Assembly: GCF_018334155.1 (NCBI RefSeq)
Contig: NZ_JAGXTP010000001.1
Location: 2,607,821 to 2,671,820, forward strand
Source: Devosia litorisediminis
GTDB lineage: Bacteria; Pseudomonadota; Alphaproteobacteria; Rhizobiales; Devosiaceae
Length of the DNA: 64,000 nt
Direction: 5' to 3'
This document shows positions 49,764-57,694 of this stretch, in pieces. The translations under genes were made by a program, and so were the position numbers. The notes beneath the pieces are model-generated. The model was given only the letters and a program-made list of their open reading frames with translations. It was not told the origin of the DNA and ran no database searches. The number at the start of each line of letters is the position of its first letter. The first letter of the stretch is position 1.

Positions 49764-51041
49764 CTATTGCGCTGCAACCAGAGCGCGGCCGAGCTTGACG
49801 AGCCCCTCTTCGAGCAGCGCATCGGATATGGTCAGTGGGTTGAGAACGCGGATGGTGTTGCCATGGATGCCGCATGAGAGCAGCACGAGACCATCGGCCA
49901 GCGCTGTCTGAATGACGCGTTTGGTGGTTGCCGCATCGGGTTCGCCACTGTCGGTGACGATATCAAAAGCAATCATGGCGCCGGGGCCACGAATAGCCGA
50001 GATGGGCACGCCGTCATTGCGCAGAGCCAGTTTATCCAGCGCGCCACGGATGGTGGCACCAATCGCATCGGCGCGGGCCAGCAGGCCTTCTTCGGCAATC
50101 ACATCGAGCACAGCAAGAGCGGCGGCACAGGCCATGGGGCTGCCGGCGTAGGTGCCGCCCAGGCCACCGGGTTCGGCAGCATCCATGATGTCCGCCCGCC
50201 CGATGACGCCCGAGAGGGGGAAACCACCCGCCAGGGATTTGGCGACGGTCAGTAGATCGGGTTCTACCCCGGAATGCTCGATGCCGAACATCTTGCCTGT
50301 GCGGGCAAAGCCGGTCTGGACTTCATCGGCGATCAGCACGATGCCATGGGTGTCGCAGGCTTGGCGCAACGCCTGCAGCAGTTCGGTCGGCGCAGGCAGG
50401 AAGCCCCCTTCACCCTGTACAGGCTCGATAATGATGGCGGCCACATCAGTGGGCGCAATGTCGGCCCGGAATAAGGTGTCCAGCGCGCGCAGCGTGTCAG
50501 CGACACTGACGCCATGACTCGCTGCCGGGAATGGCAGGTGGTAGATGGCTGGTGGCGCGACGCCAAATTTGACCTTGTAGGGCGCGACCTTGCCGGTCAG
50601 CGCCATGGTCAGCGTGGTGCGACCATGAAAACCGCCGCTAAAGGCGATCACGCCGGGTCGCCCGGTGGAAGCCCGGGCAATCTTGATGGCGTTCTCAACC
50701 GCTTCGGCGCCGGTGGAAAACAGTACTGACTTCGCTGGTGCGTTGAACGGCGCCAACCCATTGAGCCGCTCGCACAGCGCGACATAGGGTTCGTAGGGCA
50801 TGATCTGGAAAGCGGTGTGGGTGAAGTGATCGAGTTGATCGCGCACGGCCGCCATCACCTTGGGGTGGCGGTGACCCGTATTGAGCACCGCAATGCCTCC
50901 CGCAAAATCGATGTAGCGATTGCCGTCAATGTCCCAGATTTCCGAATTCTCGGCGCGCTGGGCATAGACCGGGAAGGCACTAGCGAGCCCGCGCGGGATG
51001 GCGGCGAGGTGGCGGTCGCGAAGGTCGGAATTGTGGGACAT
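49764..51041 (-). CDS. gabT: 4-aminobutyrate aminotransferase
   Basis: PLP enzyme moving the amino group of GABA to 2-oxoglutarate, giving succinate semialdehyde and glutamate. The 425-residue length is normal for class III aminotransferases. Motifs: FSTGAEAVENAIKIAR (PLP phosphate loop), ADEVQTGFARTG (cofactor Asp) and the Schiff-base Lys268 in LLTVAKSLAGGFPLSG. It is the first gene of the gabTD operon and diverges from a LysR regulator. ATG 51041 is preferred to GTG 51050 by fit to family N-termini. Confidence 0.94.
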   Translation of the reverse strand: MSHNSDLRDRHLAAIPRGLASAFPVYAQRAENSEIWDIDGNRYIDFAGGIAVLNTGHRHPKVMAAVRDQLDHFTHTAFQIMPYEPYVALCERLNGLAPFNAPAKSVLFSTGAEAVENAIKIARASTGRPGVIAFSGGFHGRTTLTMALTGKVAPYKVKFGVAPPAIYHLPFPAASHGVSVADTLRALDTLFRADIAPTDVAAIIIEPVQGEGGFLPAPTELLQALRQACDTHGIVLIADEVQTGFARTGKMFGIEHSGVEPDLLTVAKSLAGGFPLSGVIGRADIMDAAEPGGLGGTYAGSPMACAAALAVLDVIAEEGLLARADAIGATIRGALDKLALRNDGVPISAIRGPGAMIAFDIVTDSGEPDAATTKRVIQTALADGLVLLSCGIHGNTIRVLNPLTISDALLEEGLVKLGRALVAAQ

Positions 51042-51112
51042 GGGGCGCACTCTGGGAGCAAGATCTGATCCCCCATTGTTACCGTGCGCAGCATCACACC
51101 CGTAGCAGATTG

Positions 51113-51135
51113 ATTTGCATACAGTGGTGCATTAA
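51113..51135. promoter_or_regulatory. Candidate LysR-type operator between gabT and its regulator
   Basis: ATTTGCAT-ACAGTGG-TGCATTAA: TGCAT is repeated at 51116-51120 and 51128-51132 with a T-N11-A type layout, in the 105-bp divergent region. It fits a LysR-family binding box shared by gabTD and the regulator. Confidence 0.5.
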
Positions 51136-51146
51136 AGCTTCCACTC

Positions 51147-52040
51147 ATGAGTGCTGACGGACCCAACCTCCCCCCATTGATCATGCTGCGCGCCTTCGAA
51201 GCGGTGGCGCGAATGGGCAGCATGCGCAAGGCGGCGGACGATATTGGCGTCAGCCATACGGTGGTGAGCCGCCATGTGCGCAATCTCGAACACTGGATGG
51301 ACCAGAAACTGGTGACGGCGACGCCGCGCGGGGTGGTGCTGACAGCAGCGGGTGAAACGCTGGTCGCGTCGGTTACCCGAGCCTTCCGGATTATTGCCAA
51401 CACCACGGCCGAACTGCGCCCCGCCTCGCCGCGCGCCGGTCTGCGTATCTGGTGCATGCCGGGACTGGCCACACGCTGGTTGACGCCGCGTCTATCGGAT
51501 ATCGAAGCGGCAATGGGATCGGTGGAGATCAGTCTGCGGGCGATTGATCGCCTGCCCGACTTTGCCGCACACGAAGCCGATCTGATGATCGGGTTCGGCC
51601 GGTTTGATGATCTGCCGACTGGCGCCCGACGGCTGATCCTGCCGCGCATGTTTCCGGTTGCCAGTCCGGCATGGATTGCCCGCAATGGCGCACCAGCGGA
51701 TCTTTCAGCCTTGGCACAGGCCCCCCTGATCCACGAGGAAAGCCGCCAGCAATGGACGGACTGGTTTGAGGCGATGGGCACCCGGCTGAGCGCGCAATTG
51801 CGCGGGCCGCGCCTGTGGGATGCCAATCTGGGCTTTGACGCCGCACTGGCGGGTCAGGGTATTGCGCTGGTGACCCGACTGACGGCTGGCAGCGAGATCG
51901 ACAATGGCCGGCTGGTGGAAATCCTCGACAGCAAAGTGCGGCTGGGTGGCTATTATCTGGTGGCGGCACCGCAGCGTCTGGGTGACCCTACGCTGACCCG
52001 GTTCGAGCGTTGGCTCGAGGACAACCTGCCGCGCGAGTGA
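51147..52040 (+). CDS. LysR family transcriptional regulator, GcvA-like
   Basis: Regulator of 297 residues. The helix-turn-helix is MRKAADDIGVSHTVVSRHVR (about 26-45) and the effector domain follows from about 95. The opening LPPLIMLRAFEAVARMGSM and the IGFGRFDD strand place it in the GcvA-like subgroup that controls amino-acid genes. It is divergent from gabTD, with a TGCAT repeat between them, so control of GABA catabolism is likely. The PuuD-like gene follows on the same strand. Confidence 0.92.
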   Translation: MSADGPNLPPLIMLRAFEAVARMGSMRKAADDIGVSHTVVSRHVRNLEHWMDQKLVTATPRGVVLTAAGETLVASVTRAFRIIANTTAELRPASPRAGLRIWCMPGLATRWLTPRLSDIEAAMGSVEISLRAIDRLPDFAAHEADLMIGFGRFDDLPTGARRLILPRMFPVASPAWIARNGAPADLSALAQAPLIHEESRQQWTDWFEAMGTRLSAQLRGPRLWDANLGFDAALAGQGIALVTRLTAGSEIDNGRLVEILDSKVRLGGYYLVAAPQRLGDPTLTRFERWLEDNLPRE

Positions 52041-52106
52041 GCGTTGCGCACGTACGCGAGCGCGCATGATTGTGGGCCGCGCAGCACGGCTGTCCAGAGC
52101 GTTTTT

Positions 52107-52116
52107 GACAATTGTC
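52107..52116. promoter_or_regulatory. Palindrome GACAATTGTC before the PuuD-like gene
   Basis: A perfect 10-bp palindrome overlaps a -35-like TTGACA (52105-52110) in the 143-bp gap upstream of the gamma-glutamyl hydrolase. It could be an operator, but a single short palindrome is weak evidence. Confidence 0.3.
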
Positions 52117-52183
52117 CGGCTTGACGCGACAGGGGAGCAACCCGACTTTAAAGGGGCCTTTTGTCAACAACACGCGTCCCGTC

Positions 52184-52936
52184 ATGCCCAGCACCCGCAA
52201 ACCCGTTATCGGGGTCATTTCCTGCACCCGCACCGTCGAGGGCGAAGACGCCTATATCGTCAAAACCCGCTATGTGGATGCCCTCGCCAAGCATGCTGAT
52301 GCGGTTCCCCTGATCTGTCCTGCCATCACAACGCGAGACGATGCGGACGCAATGCTCGCGCGGCTTGACGCCATTCTGCTGACCGGCAGCAACTCGAATA
52401 TTGAACCGCACCATTATGGCGCCGCGAGCGGGCGTGCGCCATACGATCCGGGGCGTGATACGATGTCGGCCTTGCTGATCAAGGCAGCGGTGGCTGCGGG
52501 CAAACCGGTGTTCGGGATTTGCCGGGGACTGCAGGAAATCAATGTGGCTCTGGGCGGTACACTGGTGGACCAGCGGGATGGCGCAGAGCCACCTGAATTA
52601 CCGCACCACGCCCCAGACGATGCGTCGCTTGAGCAGATGTTTGGACACAGCCACCCGATCGACGTGGTGGCGGACACGCCCCTGGCCGCCATTACTGACG
52701 AGCCGACGCTCACCATCAACAGCGTTCACTTCCAGACGATCGGGGCACTGGGCGCGGGACTGGTGGTCAACGCGCGTGCTAAAGATGGCGTAGTGGAAGC
52801 AGTTTCCTCGGTCGAGGGACCGACGAAAATCCTGGCGGTGCAATGGCATCCGGAGTGGCAACCAGAGACCCGGTTTCACGATCTGGCATTCTGGCAGGCG
52901 CTGGGCGAAATCACGCGCGACGCCACGGCGCGATAA
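52184..52936 (+). CDS. Gamma-glutamyl-gamma-aminobutyrate hydrolase family protein (PuuD-like)
   Basis: Class I glutamine-amidotransferase-like hydrolase of 250 residues. The nucleophile is Cys113 in FGICRGLQEINV, with the His-x-Glu part in AVQWHPEW. PuuD removes glutamate from gamma-glutamyl-GABA in the glutamylated putrescine route, giving GABA for GabT. Location next to gabTD and upstream of a polyamine-type importer supports that role, but related enzymes act on other gamma-glutamyl compounds, and no gamma-glutamylputrescine synthetase or oxidase gene is in the window. ATG 52184 has only a weak ribosome site. Confidence 0.87.
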   Translation: MPSTRKPVIGVISCTRTVEGEDAYIVKTRYVDALAKHADAVPLICPAITTRDDADAMLARLDAILLTGSNSNIEPHHYGAASGRAPYDPGRDTMSALLIKAAVAAGKPVFGICRGLQEINVALGGTLVDQRDGAEPPELPHHAPDDASLEQMFGHSHPIDVVADTPLAAITDEPTLTINSVHFQTIGALGAGLVVNARAKDGVVEAVSSVEGPTKILAVQWHPEWQPETRFHDLAFWQALGEITRDATAR

Positions 52937-53026
52937 GAATTCATTATAGGCTGAATTTTGAATAGGAATTGGACAGCGGCGCTGGAAGGCCTTTGATTGT
53001 TGGAGCAAACCAACTTATGGCGATCC

Positions 53027-53500
53027 ATGACCGACAAGAAATTCTATCTCAAATTCGTCGAAGCCAACGTTCAGGGTATCATCACGCTTTATTGGGATAA
53101 CGCGCCCAAGACCTGTGAAGCCCTGTGGAACGCGCTGGAAACGCCGATCCAGTGGGATGCGACCCACGCCATCTTCTCGGGTCCCGAAATCATGATGGGC
53201 CTGCCTGAGACCCACCGCAATTTCGATCCAACCGCCCTGCCACCGGAAAACCAGACAGTGCTGCCCGAGCCGGGCGAACTGCTGTGGTTCTATCAGCCCA
53301 AGAACTTCTTCAAGATTGATCCCAGCGAGTTCTGGGAAATCGGCATGTTCTATGGCGTCGGCGGCCGCACCTTTGGCCCCACGGGTTGGATTCCCTGCAC
53401 CTATTTCGGCAAGATGACCGAAAATCTGGATGCCGTGGCGGAGCAGTGCCGCCTGATCCGTATCGAGGGCGCCAAGACCGTTGAGCTGGGCCGCCTGTAG
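53027..53500 (+). CDS. DUF3830 family protein
   Basis: Soluble protein of 157 residues of the DUF3830 group, thought to have a cyclophilin-like barrel. Features are the N-terminal FVEANVQGIITLYWDNAPKT (about 7-26), the strand ELLWFYQPK and the late GVGGRTFGPTGWIPCT. Proteins of this family often lie in amino-acid or polyamine uptake regions, as here, but their role is unknown. ATG 53027 is chosen to match the family; a TTG ten codons upstream is possible. It precedes the polyamine-type importer by 168 bp that hold two palindromic elements. Confidence 0.8.
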   Translation: MTDKKFYLKFVEANVQGIITLYWDNAPKTCEALWNALETPIQWDATHAIFSGPEIMMGLPETHRNFDPTALPPENQTVLPEPGELLWFYQPKNFFKIDPSEFWEIGMFYGVGGRTFGPTGWIPCTYFGKMTENLDAVAEQCRLIRIEGAKTVELGRL

Positions 53501-53523
53501 AGACACTGGCCCAAATTGACCAC

Positions 53524-53542
53524 GTGACGGCTGTTGCGTCAC
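53524..53542. promoter_or_regulatory. Inverted repeat upstream of the polyamine-type importer
   Basis: GTGACG-N7-CGTCAC is a perfect 6-bp dyad 127 nt before the binding-protein gene and 24 nt after the DUF3830 stop. It could be an operator for a LysR or GntR regulator of the import operon, or part of a weak terminator; no T run follows. Confidence 0.4.
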
Positions 53543-53570
53543 CGGTTGCGTCTTCGGGCCACAATGCCAC

Positions 53571-53603
53571 GACCTCGTCCCTCGACAGACTCGGGATGAG
53601 GTC
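53571..53603. repeat. REP-like palindromic element
   Basis: GACCTCGTCCC and GGGATGAGGTC form a near-perfect 11-bp hairpin (one G-T pair) round an 11-nt loop (TCGACAGACTC). Its look (CCTCxTCC...GGATGAGG) is that of dispersed intergenic palindromes common in Hyphomicrobiales genomes. Only one copy was seen in this window. Confidence 0.5.
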
Positions 53604-53668
53604 CACTCCAGCGCCGGACACACGCAGTACTGGCGCTGTCGCAATCAATTCAGCAAGGGAGACGACCA

Positions 53669-54703
53669 ATGAAAGCTATTCTCGGTACAACCGTTCTGAG
53701 CCTTTCGGCTCTGCTCAGCACCACCGCCTTCGCGCAGGACACCACCTTCACGATCAACTCGTTCGGTGGGGCCTATGAGACGGCCCATCGCGCCTGCATC
53801 ATCACCCCGTTCGAAGAAGAGACTGGTGTGAGCGTCAATGTGGTCACCGCTTACTCGGCAGATGCCTTTGCCCAGTTGCGCGCCCAGAAGGATGCGCCGC
53901 AGTTTGACGTGATCCATTTCTCTGGTGGCCAGGAAATCGTCGGCGCAGCTGAGGGGCTGCTGGCACCAATCGATGCGGCAAGCCTGACCAATGCAGCAGA
54001 CGTGTATGACTTCGCAAAGGCCAATCTGGCCAAGGGTGAAGGTCCGGCCTATTCGATTGCGGCGATCGGCCTGATCTACAACACCGACGCTGTCTCGCCA
54101 GCGCCGACCCAGTGGGCCGATCTGCTCAACCCCGAATACAGCGAACATCTGGTTCTCACCGACATCTCCAATGGCTATGGCATGCTCGGCTTCCTGATGC
54201 TGAACCAGTCGCAGGGCGGCGATCTGAACAACATCCAGCCCGGCCTTGATGCGGTTGCCAAGCTGCTTGAAGCGGGCGCGCTGATCGTGTCGACCTCGCC
54301 CGAAATCCAGCAGGAATTCGCGCAGAATGACGCGTGGATTGCCCCTTACGCTTCGGATTATGCGTTCACGCTGCGCAAGGCCGGCCTGCCGTCGGGTTTC
54401 GCACAGGGCGCTGAAGGTACACCAGCCAGCTACATCACCACCAATGTCGTGGCCGGTCGTCCCAACACCGATCTGGCGCTGAAGTTCGTCGACATGTCGA
54501 TCTCGCCAGAGGCACAGGAATGCTTTGCCGAGGCACTGCGCTACTCGCCCACCAACTCCAAGGCCGAACTGAGCGCTGAAGTCGCTGCCGACGTCGCCTA
54601 TGGCGAAGAAGGGGTTGCCGGTCTGATCCGCTTTGATCCCGCCGTGATCGAAGCCAATCGCACCGCCTGGGTTGAAGAGTGGAACAAGACTATCGCTCGC
54701 TAA
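53669..54703 (+). CDS. Polyamine-type ABC transporter substrate-binding protein
   Basis: Periplasmic binding protein of 344 residues with a signal peptide ending AFA (about 22). The mature start TFTINSFGGAYETAHRA and the segments FDVIHFSGGQEI and AAIGLIYNTDAV place it in the spermidine/putrescine (PotD/PotF-like, family 1) group. Two permeases and an ATPase follow. A strong hairpin terminator sits between this gene and the permeases, which would raise the ratio of binding protein to membrane parts. Context (GABA genes, aminobutyraldehyde-type dehydrogenase) favours putrescine or a related amine as ligand. Confidence 0.9.
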   Translation: MKAILGTTVLSLSALLSTTAFAQDTTFTINSFGGAYETAHRACIITPFEEETGVSVNVVTAYSADAFAQLRAQKDAPQFDVIHFSGGQEIVGAAEGLLAPIDAASLTNAADVYDFAKANLAKGEGPAYSIAAIGLIYNTDAVSPAPTQWADLLNPEYSEHLVLTDISNGYGMLGFLMLNQSQGGDLNNIQPGLDAVAKLLEAGALIVSTSPEIQQEFAQNDAWIAPYASDYAFTLRKAGLPSGFAQGAEGTPASYITTNVVAGRPNTDLALKFVDMSISPEAQECFAEALRYSPTNSKAELSAEVAADVAYGEEGVAGLIRFDPAVIEANRTAWVEEWNKTIAR

Positions 54704-54722
54704 GGCGGTCGATCTGCAAGGC

Positions 54723-54769
54723 TCTGCTCTGTTCCAACTTGCCCCTGGGCGCAGTCAGAACAGGGCAGA
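54723..54769 (+). other. Long mRNA hairpin after the binding-protein gene
   Basis: TCTGCTCTGTTC (54723-54734) pairs with GAACAGGGCAGA (54758-54769) over 12 bp with one G-T pair. There is no T run, so it looks like an RNA-stabilising 3' structure rather than a terminator. Position is 20 nt after the binding-protein stop. Confidence 0.5.
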
Positions 54770-54836
54770 AACGACCTCCCCCAGGGAGACCATGATAGCG
54801 GTCCGGACGCGCCACTCCTTTGCCGCCCGGACTGCA

Positions 54837-54872
54837 GGCCTCTCCAGCCCAAGATGGAGAGGCCACCTTTTT
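54837..54872 (+). terminator. Intercistronic terminator between binding protein and permeases
   Basis: GGCCTCTCCA-8 nt-TGGAGAGGCC, a perfect 10-bp stem, is followed by ACC and TTTTT. It lies in the 304-nt gap of the import operon and probably acts as a partial terminator. The rest of the gap (54873-55007) shows only the ribosome site AAGGA before 55008. Confidence 0.82.
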
Positions 54873-55007
54873 CAGCAATCTTTGGCTTGGCGGCGACCTG
54901 GACAAAAATGGGCGCAATCTCATTGTTCGACTCACGCGCCATGAAGTCTACACATAGATGGAATGCCCGATTTCGCCGGGCTGCGTGGAGCAAGGAAGAC
55001 GCAACGC

Positions 55008-55829
55008 ATGAACGACCGCACAGAGAACCTGCTGCTGGCCTTGCCCGGAATTCTGCTGCTGGGGCTCGCCTTCTTCCTGCCGATCGCCCAGATGTTGCTG
55101 CTGAGCATTTCGGGCCCTGAAGGCCCTACTCTGGCGCATTTCGTGCGTTTCCTGTCCGACCCTTACTATCTCAATATTCTGTGGCGCACGGTGAGACTGT
55201 CGCTGCTGATCACCGTGATCTGCGCGCTGATCGGTTTTCCGTTGGCCTATATCATGACCAAGGTTGGTCCCAAGCTACGGCTGTGGCTGGTGGTGATTGT
55301 GATCCTGCCGCTGATGACCAGTGTGGTGGTGCGCACTTTTGGCTGGATGGTCCTGCTCAGCCGCAGCGGGATGATCCCCGAAATGTTGCGTGATATGGGC
55401 CTGGTGGGCCGCACCTTTGCGCTGATGCAGACTGAGGCCGCCATCGTGATCGGCATGGTGCAAGTGCTGCTGCCATTCATGACACTGTCCATTCTGGGCG
55501 TCCTCACCCGCATTGACGGTAGGCTCGAAGAGGCCGCGCGCACCATGGGATGCTCCTTCCTGCAGACGATCCGCACGGTAGTGCTGCCGCTGGCCCTGCC
55601 CGGTATTGTTGCCGGGTCGCTGCTTTGCTTTACGCTATCGGCCAGCTCGTTCGTCACGCCCAACCTGCTCGGTGGCACGCGCATTCAGGTGCTGGCCGCC
55701 TCGATTTACAAGTCTGTGACGGCGACGCCCGACTGGCCCTTTGCGGCGGCGCAGGCCGTCATCCTGTTCGTTGGCATCCTGCTGGTGCTGGTGCCCTATA
55801 TCAAACTCACGGGAGCCAAGCATGGTTAG
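55008..55829 (+). CDS. Polyamine-type ABC transporter permease, PotB-like
   Basis: Inner-membrane permease of 273 residues with six hydrophobic segments. The EAA loop reads RLEEAARTMGCSFLQTIRTV and is followed by LPLALPGIVAGSLLCF, typical of PotB/PotH. ATG 55008 has AAGGA upstream; the frame is open further but no better start is seen. Its end overlaps the next permease by 8 nt, so both are translated together. Confidence 0.92.
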   Translation: MNDRTENLLLALPGILLLGLAFFLPIAQMLLLSISGPEGPTLAHFVRFLSDPYYLNILWRTVRLSLLITVICALIGFPLAYIMTKVGPKLRLWLVVIVILPLMTSVVVRTFGWMVLLSRSGMIPEMLRDMGLVGRTFALMQTEAAIVIGMVQVLLPFMTLSILGVLTRIDGRLEEAARTMGCSFLQTIRTVVLPLALPGIVAGSLLCFTLSASSFVTPNLLGGTRIQVLAASIYKSVTATPDWPFAAAQAVILFVGILLVLVPYIKLTGAKHG

Positions 55830-56625
55830 GGCTGTTCCGGGCTGGCTGCATATTGTCGGCATTGTCTTCGTCGCGCTGACCGCGCTTATCCTGCTGGCGC
55901 CGCTGATCGTGGTGATCGGGGTGTCCGTATCGGAAAGTCAGTTCATCGCGTTCCCGCCCAATGGGCTGAGCCTGCGCTGGTATCAGGAAGTGTTGTCGTC
56001 CAACGCCTATCTCAACGCAGCCTGGATCAGCATCCAGATCGCCTTGCTGGTCACCCTGATGGCTACCGCCATTGGCGGCGCGGCGGCCATCGCTATCCAT
56101 CGCCGGCAATTGCCGTTCTCGGATGTGCTGGCCACAGTATTCCTGTCGCCGCTGGTGCTGCCCACCATCATCTACGCCATCGGCATGCTGATGTTCTGGA
56201 GCTCGGTGTTCGGACCGGTCACGCCGCTGACGTTGGCGCTCAGCCATACGGCGATTGCCCTGCCCTATGTAGTACGCACCACGCTGGCCGTGCTCGCGGA
56301 ATCCGACCCCTATCTCGAAGAAGCCGCACGCACCATGGGTGCGAACCGTCTGCAGCGGCTGTGGTTCGTGGTGGTGCCCCAGTGTATTCCGGGGCTGGCC
56401 GCGGGGGCGTTCTTCGCCTTCAACATCTCGTTTGATGAAGCCGTGCTGTCGCTGTTCCTGCGGGGGCCAACGCTGACTACCCTGCCCGTGCAGATCTACG
56501 GCCAGCTCGAGTTTTCGCCCGACCCATCGGTGGCCGCCGTGTCCACCATCATGATTGCCTTGACCATTGTGCTGATCTTCGTGATCGACAGGATGCTGGG
56601 CCTCACCCGTTTTGCGAGTGCCTGA
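55822..56625 (+). CDS. Polyamine-type ABC transporter permease, PotC-like
   Basis: Second permease, 267 residues, six hydrophobic segments. The early loop SLRWYQEVLSSNAYLNAAW is characteristic of PotC/PotI, and the EAA loop is YLEEAARTMGANRLQRLWFV. It starts inside the PotB-like gene and ends 3 nt before the ATPase start, showing tight coupling of the membrane and ATPase parts. Confidence 0.92.
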   Translation: MVRAVPGWLHIVGIVFVALTALILLAPLIVVIGVSVSESQFIAFPPNGLSLRWYQEVLSSNAYLNAAWISIQIALLVTLMATAIGGAAAIAIHRRQLPFSDVLATVFLSPLVLPTIIYAIGMLMFWSSVFGPVTPLTLALSHTAIALPYVVRTTLAVLAESDPYLEEAARTMGANRLQRLWFVVVPQCIPGLAAGAFFAFNISFDEAVLSLFLRGPTLTTLPVQIYGQLEFSPDPSVAAVSTIMIALTIVLIFVIDRMLGLTRFASA

Positions 56626-56628
56626 CCC

Positions 56629-57672
56629 ATGGCCAATGTTCGACTGACCAATATCCGCAAATCCTTCGCCAAGACCCAGGTGTTGCACGGCATCTCGCTC
56701 GATATTGCCTCGGGTGAGTTCATCTCGCTGCTGGGCGCCTCTGGCTGTGGCAAGACCACACTGCTGCGCATGGTCGCCGGGCTGGAAAGCGTCACCGCTG
56801 GGGGCATCGAAATCGATGGCCGCGACGTCACGACCCTGCCGCCCGAACAGCGCGACATCTCCATGATGTTTCAATCCTATGCGTTGCTGCCGCATCTCAG
56901 CGTGAGCGAGAACGTGCGTTTCCCGCTGCGCATGCGCGGCATTGGCAGCCGCGAGGAGCAGCAGGAAAAAGTCGCCGCCGCACTCGAAACCGTGCAGTTG
57001 GGCCATCTGGGCGAACGCAAGCCGCGCCAGCTCTCGGGCGGGCAGCAGCAGCGTGTGGCGCTGGCGCGTGCCATCGTCTCCCAGCCTAAGGTGCTGTTGC
57101 TCGATGAACCATTGAGCAATCTTGACGCCCGGCTGCGCGAAGACATGCAGGTGGAACTGATCGAAATCCATCAGCGGCTGGGGCTGACGACGATCTTTGT
57201 GACCCATGATCAGGAAGAGGCGTTGAGTCTGTCGGATCGGATCGTTCTGCTCAATGCGGGGCGGGTGGAACAACAGGGCACGCCAGACGAAATTTACAAC
57301 CAGCCCGCCACCAGCTTTGCCTCAAACTTCATCGGTTCGGCCAATCTGGTACCCGCCGAAATCACCGATGGCCCGAAGGGCCCGGTTGCCAAGCTTGAGG
57401 ACGGTCAGATGCTGGTGCTCGATCCCAACGAGCCCATCCGCGGCAAGGCCACCCTGGCGCTGCGACAGGAAGACCTGACACTGAGCGCAGAGGGCACCGG
57501 CCCCAAGGCCAAGGTGCGCACCCGCGTGTTCCTGGGCGCGCGCAATCGCTACGTCATGACACTGGCGGGCCATCCGCTGCGCGCCCTGACCGCCAATGAT
57601 CTCGACTTCGCCAATGGCCAGGAAATTGCGCTGACCATTGATCCGGCACGCATCCGCGTGATCGCCGACTGA
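56629..57672 (+). CDS. Polyamine-type ABC transporter ATP-binding protein, PotA-like
   Basis: ATPase of 347 residues. Walker [10 protein letters not shown] (about 36-44), Q-loop [14 protein letters not shown], signature [14 protein letters not shown], Walker [12 protein letters not shown] and the switch His in VTHDQEEAL are all present. The last 110 residues form a TOBE domain, as in PotA and other CUT1/MOI-type ATPases. It completes the importer. The dehydrogenase gene starts 22 nt later, so uptake and breakdown are likely co-transcribed. Confidence 0.94.
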   Translation: MANVRLTNIRKSFAKTQVLHGISLDIASGEFISLLGASGCGKTTLLRMVAGLESVTAGGIEIDGRDVTTLPPEQRDISMMFQSYALLPHLSVSENVRFPLRMRGIGSREEQQEKVAAALETVQLGHLGERKPRQLSGGQQQRVALARAIVSQPKVLLLDEPLSNLDARLREDMQVELIEIHQRLGLTTIFVTHDQEEALSLSDRIVLLNAGRVEQQGTPDEIYNQPATSFASNFIGSANLVPAEITDGPKGPVAKLEDGQMLVLDPNEPIRGKATLALRQEDLTLSAEGTGPKAKVRTRVFLGARNRYVMTLAGHPLRALTANDLDFANGQEIALTIDPARIRVIAD

Positions 57673-57694
57673 CCCCTGTATCGGAATTTGCATC

